Notes: a model not told the origin generated them from the letters alone. Counted from the first letter of the stretch, positions 1 through 8,939 are shown. The stretch: DNA of 64,000 nt from Prorocentrum cordatum (GCA_963575745.1 CAUYUJ010019115.1:700500-764499), one strand, 5' to 3'. Numbers and translations: made by a program.

Positions 1-475
1 ATTGTTTTTTACAGTCAGGATGGGAGGGCCCGCGGCCCGCATGGACGTCCGCGCGCGATGCGCGCCGCGTCCCATTCCTGCCACATATTTCGCAACGTCG
101 GCAACAAGGCAGGCCATGCTGAGAGGAAAAACTGAGATTTCGTATTTTTTTTACAGTCAAGATGGGCGGGCCCGGATCGACGGCCGCGCGCGATGTGCGC
201 CGCGTCCCATATGTGCGCCGCGTCCCACTGCTGCCACATATTTCGCACCGTCGGCGACAAGGCAGGCCATGCTGAGATGAAATAACGAAGACTTTGTATT
301 GATTTTTTACACTCAGGATGGGCGGGCCCAGATTGACTGCCGCGCGCGATGTGCGCCGCGTCCCATTCCTCCCACGCTTTTCGCATCGTCGACGACAAGA
401 AAGACGATGTTGAGAAGAAGAACTGCCACTTTGTATTGATTTTTTACAATCAGGATGGGAGGTCCCGGATTGGGC
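1..475. repeat. Family A tandem repeat, ~140-bp unit, about 3.3 copies
   Basis: Units begin at an ACAGTCAGGATGGG-like motif at about 11, 153, 309 and 446. Each carries a CGCGCGATGTGCGCCGCGTCCCATTC-type core followed by TTCGCA.CGTCGGCGACAA. The third unit is spaced further because unit two has a 15-bp internal duplication (GTGCGCCGCGTCCCA twice). The array is open on the minus strand, but only because each unit lacks stops in one frame. The same family reappears at 24905-25560. Confidence 0.85.
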
Positions 476-945
476 CGCTATCGGCCGGAATACGAGGTAG
501 GTGGGGGTATATTCTAATAAGGAACAACGATGGGGGGGGGCAAGAGGGCGGCATCCCGCGTGGGCGGGATTGGGGGCGGGGGAAAGCCTTAGGCGACGGC
601 GAACACAACTGCTTAACGGTGGCAGCTAGAGGATGAACGGCCAAGTCGAACAGGCTAGGGAAGTGGGGTCTGGCGGCCCAATCGGGCGCGCAGCGAGGAT
701 CAGGATAGGCGCGGGCGAGGGCGGGAGATGCGGGAATCCAGGGGCCCGCGGCATTCCCGGACCGAGCGGCAGGTGCACTCCCGGCGAGGGACAACGCGCT
801 GAGAAAGGGCAGCGTCTAGGATGCCCACGGGCTCGAGGTTGCCGCGGGGCGGTGTCCCCATCTCCCGCAACGAGAAACGGGCGCGCATATGCCCTGAAAT
901 TCCACCTGCGCGGAATAATCTCTGAATCTTAATGCCAGAGAAATT
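476..945. other. Unassigned G+C-rich spacer
   Basis: I see no coding motif, SL or clear repeat here. Several short ORFs exist in this G+C-rich stretch, but none has a recognisable domain. Confidence 0.5.
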
Positions 946-999
946 TCATTCAGGAGCCGCTTCGAGATGCGCTGAACCAGTGGCCTTTCCTCCTGAATG

Positions 1000-2280
1000 C
1001 CCGCGTGAGCGCGCAACGACGGCCCCAAACGGGGCCATCTCAAAACCGGTGCAAATGCTGCTCAGAACGAGCGAACGGGTCTTGATAAAATCGCGCACCA
1101 AAGGGTCCTGCACCTGCGCTAGGCTTGCGTGGCTCAAAGCGTCGGCATGGCGAGATGCAGGCCTTCCAGCCGCTCGCGCGGCCCAGGAAGAGGCCGCCTG
1201 AAGGCGACCTTCGTCTATTTTCAGCTCCCGGGCAAGCGCCGCTGATGCGTCGGCCGCGCTCTCCGAGGCGAAATCCCGGCAGCTGCGCCAGCGCGAGCCG
1301 TTGAACGAGGCGATCCTGAAGCTGCCCTTCTGCGAACTACGATGCGCGCGCCGTCTAGTCCACTTCGTCAACTGGCATCGACTCCGCGGTGCGAATAATT
1401 CCTTGTGCCGCCGCGTTGGCTGGCTGGTCGGGCGTCTGGGCTGCGGCACGGGTGGTGGCGGGCACGGGCGCGGGCGCCGCTGCGCCTGCCGCGCCCGCCG
1501 CAGCAAGTGCCGCCGCGCTGCCCGAGGGGAAGTAGCACCGATGGCATGGACTGACTGGTTGATGCTGTTGCGCAGCTGCAGGCCATGGCCAGAGCCCACG
1601 GTTGTGGGCGCGGGGGTGAGGGGCCTCTACAACTGGAGCAACTTCGTGACGGTGGAGGTGAAGTCGACGCTGCTGCCCGACATGGGCGCTGCAATGGCCG
1701 CGCACGCCGCCGCCACCTCAGACTGGATGGCCTCGATCTCCTCGTCCAGGCCCGGCGCGCATTCGCGGGAGGTCTGGACCTGAGCCACCGCCTCCACGAG
1801 CGCGTCGTCAGTCCTCTGCTTTGTCTTGTCGGCCAACCTGTCCTGGGCGATGCGCAGAATGTCCTCTGGCGGACAAGAGGGCCAATCGTGGGCCTCCAGA
1901 GTGGCCGGCTCCCTGGAGGCCGTGACGGGCAAGGGGTGGTCCTCGTCGTGCTTGAGCTCCTTGAGGGCGGCAAGGCCGCGCCTGGCACGCGCCGCGACTG
2001 GACTCTCCCCGAGGTTCGATGGGGAGAAATCCGCAGGAGCACCACCACCGCCAGCAGCATGGCGGCGGCGAGACGCCGAGGCGGAGCGCGTGCGTCCAGC
2101 GGCCGGCGCTCCTGCGGCCGATGAACGCCCTGCCCTTTCCTTGCCGCACTTCCAGCAGTTGTAGCGGCTGGAGGAATAAGTCTTGTAGCCACACTGGCGC
2201 GAGGCGATGCACGCCCGTCGCTCGCCTCTGTCGGCGCGCCGCTGCCAAGGCGGCGCCTCGCTGCTCGCCATGTGGCCAGG
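1000..2280 (-). mobile_element. Broken non-LTR (LINE) retroelement: ORF1 C-terminal part plus start of the endonuclease
   Basis: Read on the minus strand, an ORF1-like segment (2274 to 1627) is followed by a low-complexity Ala/Pro linker (about 1600-1350). Then comes the opening of an apurinic-type endonuclease: FRIASFNGSRW, then a region with the spacing of the ESAAD..LA.ELK block, then SSWAARAAG (about 1335-1150). The SFNG start and ELK block match the N-terminal signature I associate with dinoflagellate LINE endonucleases. A frameshift near 1150 moves the match to a frame reading SAGAGPFGARF. The rest of the endonuclease and all of the reverse transcriptase are missing here. This is unusual, because LINE copies normally lose their 5' side and not their 3' side, so a later deletion or rearrangement is likely. 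Upstream (2525-2815) lies a GAG microsatellite. Confidence 0.6.
1627..2274 (-). pseudogene. LINE ORF1-like fragment with zinc-knuckle-like Cys pair
   Basis: About 215 codons are open from a candidate ATG at about 2274 (MASSEAPPWQRR) to the TAG/TGA ending ...TVTKLLQL. It has CGYKTYSSSRYNCWKCGKE near the N terminus (Cys..CWKC, zinc-ribbon-like). This is followed by an Arg/Ser/Ala-rich basic stretch. A charged acidic C-terminal half follows (EDILRIAQDRLADKTKQRTDD, then EEIEAIQSEVAAACAAIAA), probably helical. The open frame continues far upstream only because it enters the CTC/GAG microsatellite. Its position just ahead of the endonuclease opening on the same strand is why I call it ORF1. No catalytic motif is present, and binding to the element RNA would be the expected role. 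The assignment rests on context as much as on sequence. Confidence 0.45.
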
Positions 2281-2524
2281 GTGGTCACCGCGCTGATGGT
2301 GCTCTCCGTGATGATGACGAAGCAGCTCCCAAGCACGAGTCTGCCTGAGGAGTGGGCGGGCAGCAACGCGAGCTCGACGCTCCCGCCACTGCCACGCGGG
2401 CGATCGGGCCCACTGCTCCGTATCAGGAAAAAGGAAGAAATGCACCGCCGCCTGCTGGACACGGGCGAACGGCTTGGGTTTCGTGGGAACCAGGCGGCCC
2501 CAGCTGCCCGAGAGCAATTCGCCT

Positions 2525-2815
2525 GAGGGAGGAGGGAGGAGGAGGGAGGAAGGAGGAGGAGGAGGAGGGAGGAGGGAAGAGGAGGAGCAAACGGATATGG
2601 GGGAGGAGGAGGAGGAGGATGAGGAGGAGGATGATGAGGAGGAGGAGGAGGAGGAGGAGGAGGAGGAGGAGGAAGAGGAAAAGAAGGAGGACGAGGACGA
2701 GGACGAGGACGAGGAGGAGGAGGAGGAGGAGGAGGAGGAGGAAGAGGAAGAGGAGGAGGAGGAGGGCGGAGCAGGAGGAGGAAGAGGAGGAAGTGGGGGA
2801 GGGAGGGGGGTATGA
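2525..2815. repeat. (GAG)n microsatellite
   Basis: Near-continuous GGA/GAG trinucleotides with GAC and GAT interruptions. Long poly-Glu (plus) and poly-Ser/Leu/Pro (minus) ORFs across it are artefacts of the repeat. Confidence 0.95.
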
Positions 2816-4280
2816 AGAGGAGAAGAGTGGCGAGGATGCGGCACGAAAACCAGGAACAGAAAACACGAACCATAATCATCCGAGGACACCGCGGAACCTG
2901 GAGGTCGTCGCTTTCTGTTCCAGGGGTGGAGGCCTCTTGATGCCAAAGTTCGTGTTTGATTCCATGTTTCAAGGCGATTCCGCAGGTCGTGGATAATCCG
3001 TGGTGCGCGGGTGGGACAGACGGACGCGGGGAAGCAGGAGGAGCATGGTGGGACAGGGAACGCAAAGTGGAAGGGTGGCGGGAAGAGGAGGAGCAGGAGG
3101 AGGAGGAGGAAAATGGAACGATGAAAGGACGAATGTGATGAGGAGGACGAGACCAAAGGGGGGGGCATCCTCATCATCCTCCTCCTTCTCCCGCTCCTCC
3201 TCCCCGCTCCCTGTACTACTCTGCCACGGGTGGGGTTGGAAAAGGGAACGAAAGGAAGGAAGGAAAGAAGGAAGGAAGGAAGGACGGAAGAGGGAGGATG
3301 AAGAAGCGAAAAGGGAATACTAGGAGTTTGGGGTAAGAAGTGGAGGAGAATATTGGAAGGTGGAGCAGCAGGTCTATGATCACAATGGTGACGATGAAGA
3401 GGTGGAGAAGAGGGAAATGAACACAAGCAACACCATGAGGAGGGAGAGATCGAGACGGCTGACCTTCCTCCTTCTCCTCAACCCCTTCCTATTACTTGCT
3501 ACGACTCCTCACCTTCCCCTTTTACCTCGTCCTCGCACTGATTCTTCTGGAGGGCAATGACGATGATGACGAGGATGAAGAGGATGGCGAGAATGTCGAG
3601 GAGGAAAACACCATCTTCAGCATCGCAAATAACGAAAACAATATAAAAGGGAGGAGGAGGAGAAAGAGGCGGATGATAATGATGGTATGCAGAGTGAGAC
3701 GGGGGAAGGAAGGAAAGAAGGAAAGAGGTGTGAGGAGGAGAGGGGATGAATAAACGAAAAGGGAGTACTAGGAGTTTGGGGAAGAAGGGGAGGATAATAT
3801 TGGGAGGAGGAGCCGCACGATTATGATCACGACGATGACGATGCAGAGGTGGAGGCGATGGAAATGGGAGCACGCAACACCATGCGGAGGGAGGGGGAGA
3901 GAAAGAGAAAGAGAAAGAGATAGAGAAACAACACATACAGAGAGAGAGAGAGAGAGGGAGAGATGCCTGACCTTCCTCCTCCTCCTCCTCCTTCACCCCC
4001 TCCTCCTTTCCTACTACTTGCTACGACTCATCATCTTCCCCTTTTCCGTCGTTCTCCCCACTTCTCCGTCTTCTGGAGGGCGATGGCGATGATGACGAGG
4101 ATGAAGAGGATGGAGAGAACGTCGAGGAGGAAAATACCATCTCCATCGTCGAAAAAAACGAGCGCAATAGAAAAGGACGAGGAGAAGGAGGAGACGGAAT
4201 ATCATGATGGTATGAAGAGGGGAACGTGGGGGAGGGAGGGAGATCAGGAAGGGGAGATGAGGCAGGGTCGGGAGATCGAG
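2816..4280. repeat. GA-rich region with a ~450-bp tandem duplication
   Basis: A block starting CGAAAAGGGAATACTAGGAG near 3308 recurs as CGAAAAGGGAGTACTAGGAG near 3755. The linked segments CTATGATCACAATGGTGACG / TTATGATCACGACGATGACG, CTTGCTACGACTC and GATGATGACGAGGATGAAGA recur in the same order up to about 4215. The second copy is longer because of an (AG)n insertion at about 3901-3962. On the minus strand the GAT/GAC runs translate to hydrophobic Ile/Val/Leu stretches that mimic membrane segments. I do not read these as genes. Confidence 0.8.
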
Positions 4281-4600
4281 TGAGGATCAAAGGGGCATCT
4301 GGGAGATGGATGCTGGAAGGAAGCGGGAAGGGGAAGGCGGACGAACACTAATTTGTTTCCCAATACCGCCAGTTTGCATGTGCAATGCCGCCAACTTCTC
4401 GACTGATGGGAAAGATGCCCCGCCATGCTCGTACAAGCCGAACGGGTGACGAAGACGGGCAGAAGAAACGAAAGAGGAAGACACATCGGGAATGCGGACG
4501 CCCGGGGCGGGTAACGCGAAACTGATAGTCAGAGAGAAATGCGCCGTAATACAAAAACCAACCCGCGAAAGACACAACCTGATGCAGTGGTGGGTGCCGT
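4281..4600. other. Unassigned spacer
   Basis: No coding domain or SL is visible. It leads into a family C fragment at about 4605. Confidence 0.4.
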
Positions 4601-4604
4601 AGTT

Positions 4605-4679
4605 GTAGCCAGCCCCCCATATGGGGTCGGGAATGGTGTGGAGAAGGCGTGCGGGCCCAGCCACTGGGGCCTCAGGTGC
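4605..4679 (+). repeat. Family C fragment, left of the TBL retrogene
   Basis: CATATGGGGTCGGGAATGGTG, then GCGGGCCCAGCCACTGG and GGGCCTCAGGTG, match the ~90-bp family C unit that continues at 6233-6445. The array appears to have been split by insertion of the retrogene at 4680-6232. Confidence 0.7.
4666..4679 (+). repeat. Left copy of 14-bp direct repeat (candidate target-site duplication)
   Basis: GGGGCCTCAGGTGC here is identical to 6233-6246. The two copies bracket the SL-to-A-tail unit exactly. Other family C units nearby read GGTGG where both flanks read GGTGC, which favours a true target duplication over chance repeat similarity. Confidence 0.75.
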
Positions 4680-5042
4680 ATTTTTTTGTTGTTTCTTCTT
4701 CTTTAATCTCCACGCCAAAGTTTCCTCCAGAACGGCGCGGCAAGCGTCGCGCCAAACGCGCGCCAGTCACCGGGCGACGCGCCAAATGCGCGTCGACCAG
4801 GCAAACGCAAGCAAGGTGGAGACGTCAAACGCCCTAAATACCAGTTGGCGCGCCAAACGCGTGCCAACAAACCTCCCTTTTGTTGTCTGCATTGAATTTA
4901 CAATGACGGGCCAATCCTCGCCGAGACTTTCTGTGCTGCCAAGAAAATCTACGTGGACCGGCTGTTGGGGCCCGCGCTCTGCTACTATTTGGCAATATCC
5001 TCACGCGACCAGATCGCTCAGCATGTGTAGTAATGCCTGGTT

Positions 5043-5969
5043 TCAAAGGTCTGGAAGTCCTGGTAAACACCAGTGCGAACAATCATTTTTGGTTGCCTTG
5101 CCGGGTGAATCATTTGAGGAATTGCCAGGATGAGCATCTGCTCGCCCCCAGCTCATAGCGGTGATATCGAAAATGCGAACGCCGAACCTCCAGTCTGGAT
5201 TGTTGGCAATGGAACGCAACATCGAATTTACTGCTTCGATGTCCGAGAAAGACGCAGATCCCAAATCGGCGTACTCACTAATGTTATTCACTGGCCCCGT
5301 CTGTCCGTTACAACTGCCCTGCGAATCCCAATCACCATGAAAGAAATGCCCCGGGCTATAGGTTTGCAAAATAACGTCTCCTGTGAATGCTATCTTCTCT
5401 AATTTGCGGAGCGCATGTTCAATAGCAATGGTGAGTGCCTCAATATTGATGCGTCCGCCCGTGTCTTCGAGAGTCCTGTCTCTATGGTGATACGTGTTGC
5501 CACGATGCGCAAAATGGTGTCCACCACCAAGAATCAGGATAGAGCTGTTCTGTATGTGGTGCAGTAAGTTGCCAAACTTAGTAATTCTGACAGAAATTTC
5601 GTTAAGCTTCACAGCGCAAGCACCCCGTCCCAAACTATCGTGATCGCGCTCAGTGAGAAATTGATCTCTTGCTGTCGACTTAATGGGTGTACACACGTGT
5701 CCAAAATACTGGTCAAAGTCAAAATGTATGTTATCAACCACCGGCATTAACATGCGCAATGATTCGTATGTGTTGCGAACTAGCGAATCACCGACCATGA
5801 ATATGGGACGCCGAGAAACGATTTGCTGCATTTTGCTTGCGTTAAAAAGTGGTAACTCACAGTCGTCTGGAACCCATGTGGATTTAGTAATATCATCTGA
5901 TTTGCTGCGGGGGCATTTGAATTCTCCGTCGACGTGCGATATGTCATACAATGGCGGCTTCGCTGACAT
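5043..5969 (-). CDS. Trichome-birefringence-like / PC-esterase (GDSL/SGNH) family protein, retrocopy with a late nonsense codon
   Basis: A 308-codon ORF. Family landmarks appear in order: WVPDDCELPLFN (about residues 32-43, the W.P..C.LPRF block), FMVGDSLVRNTYESL (about 57-71, the GDS catalytic block), ILILGGGHHF (about 144-153), VILQTYSPGHFFHGDW (about 198-213), and the C-terminal DCSHWCLPGLPD (about 296-307, the DxxH motif). In plants this family O-acetylates cell-wall polysaccharides in the Golgi. The substrate here is unknown. The ORF ends at TGA directly after LPDL. Reading past that one codon gives NQALLHMLSDLVA then TGA at 5001-5003, and family members have PD.WN at this point, so the TGA replaces a conserved Trp (TGG). 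The ATG at 5969 has an in-frame TAA just upstream. The hydrophobic N terminus expected of a Golgi type II protein lies in another frame (see 5944-6075). Confidence 0.82.
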   Translation of the reverse strand: MSAKPPLYDISHVDGEFKCPRSKSDDITKSTWVPDDCELPLFNASKMQQIVSRRPIFMVGDSLVRNTYESLRMLMPVVDNIHFDFDQYFGHVCTPIKSTARDQFLTERDHDSLGRGACAVKLNEISVRITKFGNLLHHIQNSSILILGGGHHFAHRGNTYHHRDRTLEDTGGRINIEALTIAIEHALRKLEKIAFTGDVILQTYSPGHFFHGDWDSQGSCNGQTGPVNNISEYADLGSASFSDIEAVNSMLRSIANNPDWRFGVRIFDITAMSWGRADAHPGNSSNDSPGKATKNDCSHWCLPGLPDL

Positions 5970-6075
5970 CTGCCATCTCCCTTTCGTTTAATCGCATGTT
6001 TTTCCCGTTCGCCTCCAAGTGCAAGCTCAAAACTCCTATATCGCACAAACTTAAAACAAGTATTGAGTACACCAT
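5944..6075 (-). pseudogene. Frame-shifted signal-anchor leader of the TBL retrocopy
   Basis: From ATG at 6075 the frame reads MVYSILVLSLCDIGVLSLHL and ends at TGA 5944, giving 43 codons with a hydrophobic core of about 18 residues. It overlaps the start of the TBL ORF by 26 bases in a different frame. TBL enzymes are normally anchored by such an N-terminal segment, so a single indel near 5970-6000 probably separated leader and domain. Alternatively it is an unrelated upstream ORF. Confidence 0.5.
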
Positions 6076-6164
6076 CGGATTTGACCTCCTTGATAGCATT
6101 GCCGATGCTGGTGCCGACCTATTCCTTACGTACGAAAGGCTGATGGTTGATACTGGCTTAAAGG

Positions 6165-6230
6165 CGTGGGCAAACACGGCTTGAGCCAAAATGTCTCGAG
6201 CCAAACTGGCTTGAGCCAACATGGCTACGG
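6165..6230 (-). other. Stack of one spliced leader plus three SL relics
   Basis: Minus strand: 6230-6210 differs from the consensus SL by one base (CCATGTTGG for CCATTTTGG). 6209-6195 is CCAGTTTGGCTCGAG (13/15 to the relic consensus) and 6194-6180 is ACATTTTGGCTCAAG (14/15). 6179-6165 is CCGTGTTTGCCCACG (10/15). The base change in the outer SL creates an ATG, and translation through the relics gives the pentad series MLAQA, SLARD, ILAQA, VFAHA. This supports the fourth unit being a relic too. Confidence 0.92.
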
Positions 6231-6232
6231 AG

Positions 6233-6246
6233 GGGGCCTCAGGTGC
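6233..6246 (+). repeat. Right copy of the 14-bp direct repeat
   Basis: Identical to 4666-4679, and two bases outside the SL end of the retrogene. Confidence 0.75.
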
Positions 6247-6518
6247 CTTTCTGGAGCGCAGAAATGGTATGGACCAGGCACGCGCACAGACTTGGGCCTC
6301 AGGTGGAGCCCCCTATGGGATCACGAAGCGTGTGAAGGGAACGCCGAATGATGTGGACTAGGCATGTGGGCTCAACCGCTGGGGCCTCAGGTGGAACTCG
6401 CTATGGGGCCACGAAACGTGTGAGGGGTGCGCCAACATGGCGTGCAGCAGGCATGGAGGAGGAGAGGGAGCAATAATCATGACTGAAACGCAGGGCGCTG
6501 TCTCTTCAAGAGGGGAAC
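6233..6518 (+). repeat. Family C (M2 cassette) units and right end
   Basis: About 2.5 units of GGGCCTCAGGTGGA..CCTATGGG..CACGAA.CGTGTGA.GGG. are followed by a tail with CAGGGCGCTGTCTCTTCAAG (about 6490-6509). That tail is also present, reverse-complemented, at about 50760-50790 next to the 50.8-kb array. Confidence 0.7.
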
Positions 6519-6630
6519 TGTAGCGAAATCGATTGGTGTTTTTTTCGTGCTTGGGCCAATATGACTTATCGTGCTCGCTGTCATGCCTGTGCAACAATCT
6601 CCCTCCTGCCCGTGGGAGTCTCCGACCCCA
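6519..6630 (-). mobile_element. 3' LTR-like end of the Ty1/copia element
   Basis: An ungapped match to 11366-11477, 85 of 112 positions identical by hand count. Both copies start TGT and end CCCCA on the plus strand (TG...CA termini) and lie in the same orientation either side of the copia coding relics. Similarity stops abruptly after the CA. No clear polypurine tract or matching flanking duplication is visible, as expected for an old insertion. Confidence 0.6.
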
Positions 6631-6979
6631 ATCGATTCACTGCACTGCGCGCCGCGCCCCCTTGGAATTTCGGCGCGGTGTCCGGAACCGAAATTTCGAA
6701 ACTCCAACCGAGTCCCCCCCAACGACGATAACTCATAACACATACTGCAATGGGGCGTCCCCCATGCTAGAACTTGACGACCGCAAGAATTTGAATGTCA
6801 CTATCTGGCTTGCTCACTTGGCTTTCCAGGGGGGCAGAGAAACACTAGACTAATCGCACTAGGCACAGCGGAAGCGAGCGGAAGCTCAAGCAAACAAAAA
6901 TCTCGCACGCTGTCCTTTCCAGCGGCGATCCACGGCCGCTCAAGCTCCTTTACCTCGAGCTTCACCAGTCAGTTAAAAA

Positions 6980-7198
6980 CTAATCCCTTGGCATGGTCAG
7001 CGCGCGCGTCAAGGAAGGCTCCGTGCGCGTATTCTGGTAGTAGCTGAAATCGCGGAGTTGCCCACCCCCACTTGTCTGCGACAGTGTGTCAACGCTGCGC
7101 TGTTGCTGTCCAGGGCACTGCGTAGCCGATGAGGCTGGCGCACGTGGGATCTGAGCGGGGGTCTCCTTGGGCTTCGTATCGGGCTCTGGGGTCACCAA
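6980..7198 (-). other. Short ORF downstream of the copia RNase H
   Basis: 72 codons, Pro/Gln/Thr-rich, no recognisable motif. It could be the tail of the copia polyprotein in another frame or chance. Confidence 0.2.
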
Positions 7199-7265
7199 GT
7201 GCCACTCTGGTGATCTCTTCTCGGCGGAAACCCGCGTAGCCGCTGGCGACGGCCGCGACCGCCGT

Positions 7266-8024
7266 CTAGATGATGAACATCATCAGATCGCCCGTCCAGC
7301 TAGTCGTGTCCTTGCCGTCCACGGAAGGGCATGCGTTCGCGTCGTCGTAAAAGCCGTGCTCGGCGGCTGGCCCCTCGCAACCCTGCAAGAGCGCCGCCGC
7401 CGCCGTGATCGTCGCCAGGGCCGCCGGGCGATTGTCTCCAAGTGGCGCGGCGCTCTGCGAGCGCCGGGCCCGAGCGACCGCGCCGACGCCGAAGTCCTCC
7501 TGCGACGGCTGGTCTTCGCTCACGACCTGGCTCATGTCCGCGTAGATGCCGTTGAGCGCCCTGAGCTTCGCGAACTTCTCGCGTCCGGGGATCATCGCGT
7601 CCAGGTCCGCCTTGTTCCCGTCGGTGCTGACGATCCCGAGGTCCATCGGCGTGCGCCTGACAGCCTGCTGGGGCCATGGCTCGCGTTCCTCGGGGTCCCT
7701 GGCCTTGCCGACCCCCTCTCGTCGCGCACCCCCTCGAGCCGCCGACGAGAAGGTGCCGGGAAAGTGCCTGGCCAGCCCTTTCAGTGCTGCGAAGGCGCTG
7801 GCGGTGGGGCCTGACAGCGTCCCGCCAAGAAGGCGGGCCTCGCACTGGCAGTCGGCTCTGTCCTGGGTGCAGTGCAGCAGCGCCCCCGCGCGCGAGCGGT
7901 AGACGCCGGCCTGTCGTGGGGGCAGCGCGGGCGCGGTGCGCGCGAGGGCCTCGTGCGCCAGCACTTTAAGCGTGGGCGCCGTGTTCGAGCCGCCCGAGCC
8001 CAGGGTTTCCACCGCGTAGTTCAA
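7266..8024 (-). pseudogene. Copia polyprotein C-terminal part: RT thumb and RNase H
   Basis: A 252-codon open frame. YRSRAGALLHCTQDRADCQ, then LKGLARHFPGT (about residues 42-92), is the copia signature yRsavGaLlyla..RpDiq...LkrllRYLkGT. Near residues 137-160, NKADLDAMIPGREKFAKLRAL corresponds to the N.ADi.TK......l..L end of copia RNase H. The part between them, which should carry most RNase H catalytic residues, is Arg/Gly-rich and degraded. The remaining ~90 residues are Ala/Ser-rich without a known domain. The upstream RT lies in other frames, so this is a fragment of a broken polyprotein. Confidence 0.8.
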
Positions 8025-8071
8025 GTATTTCGGGTTTGCCTGAAGCTCTGACCCGTGCTCAAGCCTCGTCC

Positions 8072-8400
8072 TGAACCGCTTCAGGTGTTCGAAGGTGGTG
8101 CCGAGCTCGGGGATCTCGCCGTCGCTGAGGTCACGCGTTGCTTGAGCTCGTCTCGAAACGACTCCAGCGCGTCTCTTCCAGCAGCCATGTGGGCGTCGTC
8201 CATGTGCAACTCCACCGCCACCTCGCTCTCAGGGGTGTAAAAGAACTGCAGGGCCACCTCGCGCCTCGCCACGTGCGTCTCGTCCGCGAGGATGCCCGCC
8301 GCGTGCTTGACGCGGCCTGGCGCCGCCGAGCGCCTGCCAGGTAGCTGCTTAATCTTCAGCTTCCAGTCGATAGCCGTGTCCCTGCCCTCCGCCTAGAAGA
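8072..8400 (-). pseudogene. Copia reverse transcriptase, catalytic DD region
   Basis: Reading from about 8420, PPQEYLDIF, a TAG, then AEGRDTAIDWKLKIKQLPGRR, VARREVALQFFYTPE, and EVAVELHMDDAHMAAG. These follow the copia order of the PP.(e)yl.. strand, the W.L.k.l.G.rsA segment, and the YVDD-equivalent, here HMDD (about 8205-8194), with F..eL after it. The TAG near 8394 and a frame change from the upstream ADAFYQVP segment break the gene. Confidence 0.75.
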
Positions 8401-8931
8401 TGTCCAAATACTCCTGTGGGGGTCTACCGCAGCGCCTCCGTAATCGGGCACTTGGTAGAACGCGTCCGCCGCGCCAAGCGCCATCACCTCGAAGCCGCGC
8501 TTGAGCGCCGCGATGTCGACGAGCACGTTTGAGATCGGCGCTGATCCTGGCATGACTAAGTCGTTGCGCCACTCTTGCCAGCGGAACTCGCGGCAGACGA
8601 TTCGCGCCGTCTGCTGCTACTCCTGAGCGGCGGGCTTCCACCTCCACAGCTTCTCCCAACGCGTGGTGATGTGCTTCGCCCCGTTCGCCCCCGACTTGGG
8701 GGCGTCCTCCCGTGCGCCGAGGTCCAGGAGGCTCTGCGTGTTATCCAGCGTGGGCCTCCTGTCCAACTCATCCTGCATGTCCGCGTCGAGCGCGCCCTTG
8801 GTCGGGTCCTCTACCTCGTCCGAGACCTCCTTCCAGAACGCGTCGGGAGAGTCGCCCGCGTCGCCGACGCCGAGCGCGTGGACTTCCGCAGCTCGGGCGC
8901 GCTCGCCATTTGAAACCTCCGTCGCTGGCAA
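8356..8931 (-). pseudogene. Copia RT N-terminal region with first catalytic Asp block
   Basis: One frame of about 190 codons is interrupted by a single TAG at 8617. It reads KHITTRWEKLWRWK, (TAG), QQTARIVCREFRWQE, NDLVMPGSAPIS, VDIAALKRGFEVMALGAADAFYQVP. This matches the copia RT start (p..trWv......kARlVarGf.Q....d....PtP......l..iA...~~v~.~DV~tAFl.a~). The first catalytic Asp is within AADAFYQVP. The N-terminal ~60 residues (ALDADMQDELDRRPTLDN) are the acidic linker expected between integrase and RT. Confidence 0.75.
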
Positions 8932-8939
8932 GACCTCTC

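Larger units (their letters stand above)
4680..6232 (-). mobile_element. Processed retrogene (SL-tagged, A-tailed) carrying a TBL/PC-esterase-like coding region
   Basis: On the minus strand the unit reads: flanking direct repeat, CT, near-intact SL (6230-6210), two 15-nt SL relics (6209-6195, 6194-6180), a probable decayed third relic (6179-6165), the coding region, a ~320-bp 3' UTR, an A-rich tail (AAAGAAGAAGAAACAAC then AAAAAAA, at about 4704-4681), and the second direct repeat. Dinoflagellate SL RNA ends ...GTAGCCATTTTGGCTCAAG. Its internal AG after CCGT can act as a 3' splice acceptor, so a re-spliced retrocopy keeps only the 15-nt CCATTTTGGCTCAAG. Relics of exactly this length are therefore diagnostic of repeated mRNA recycling. 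No intron is evident. Confidence 0.88.

Noticed and set aside
1368-3426. 565- and 599-codon minus ORFs across 1.4-3.4 kb
   Set aside because: Most of their length is GAG/CTC repeat. Only the 1627-2274 part has real protein character.
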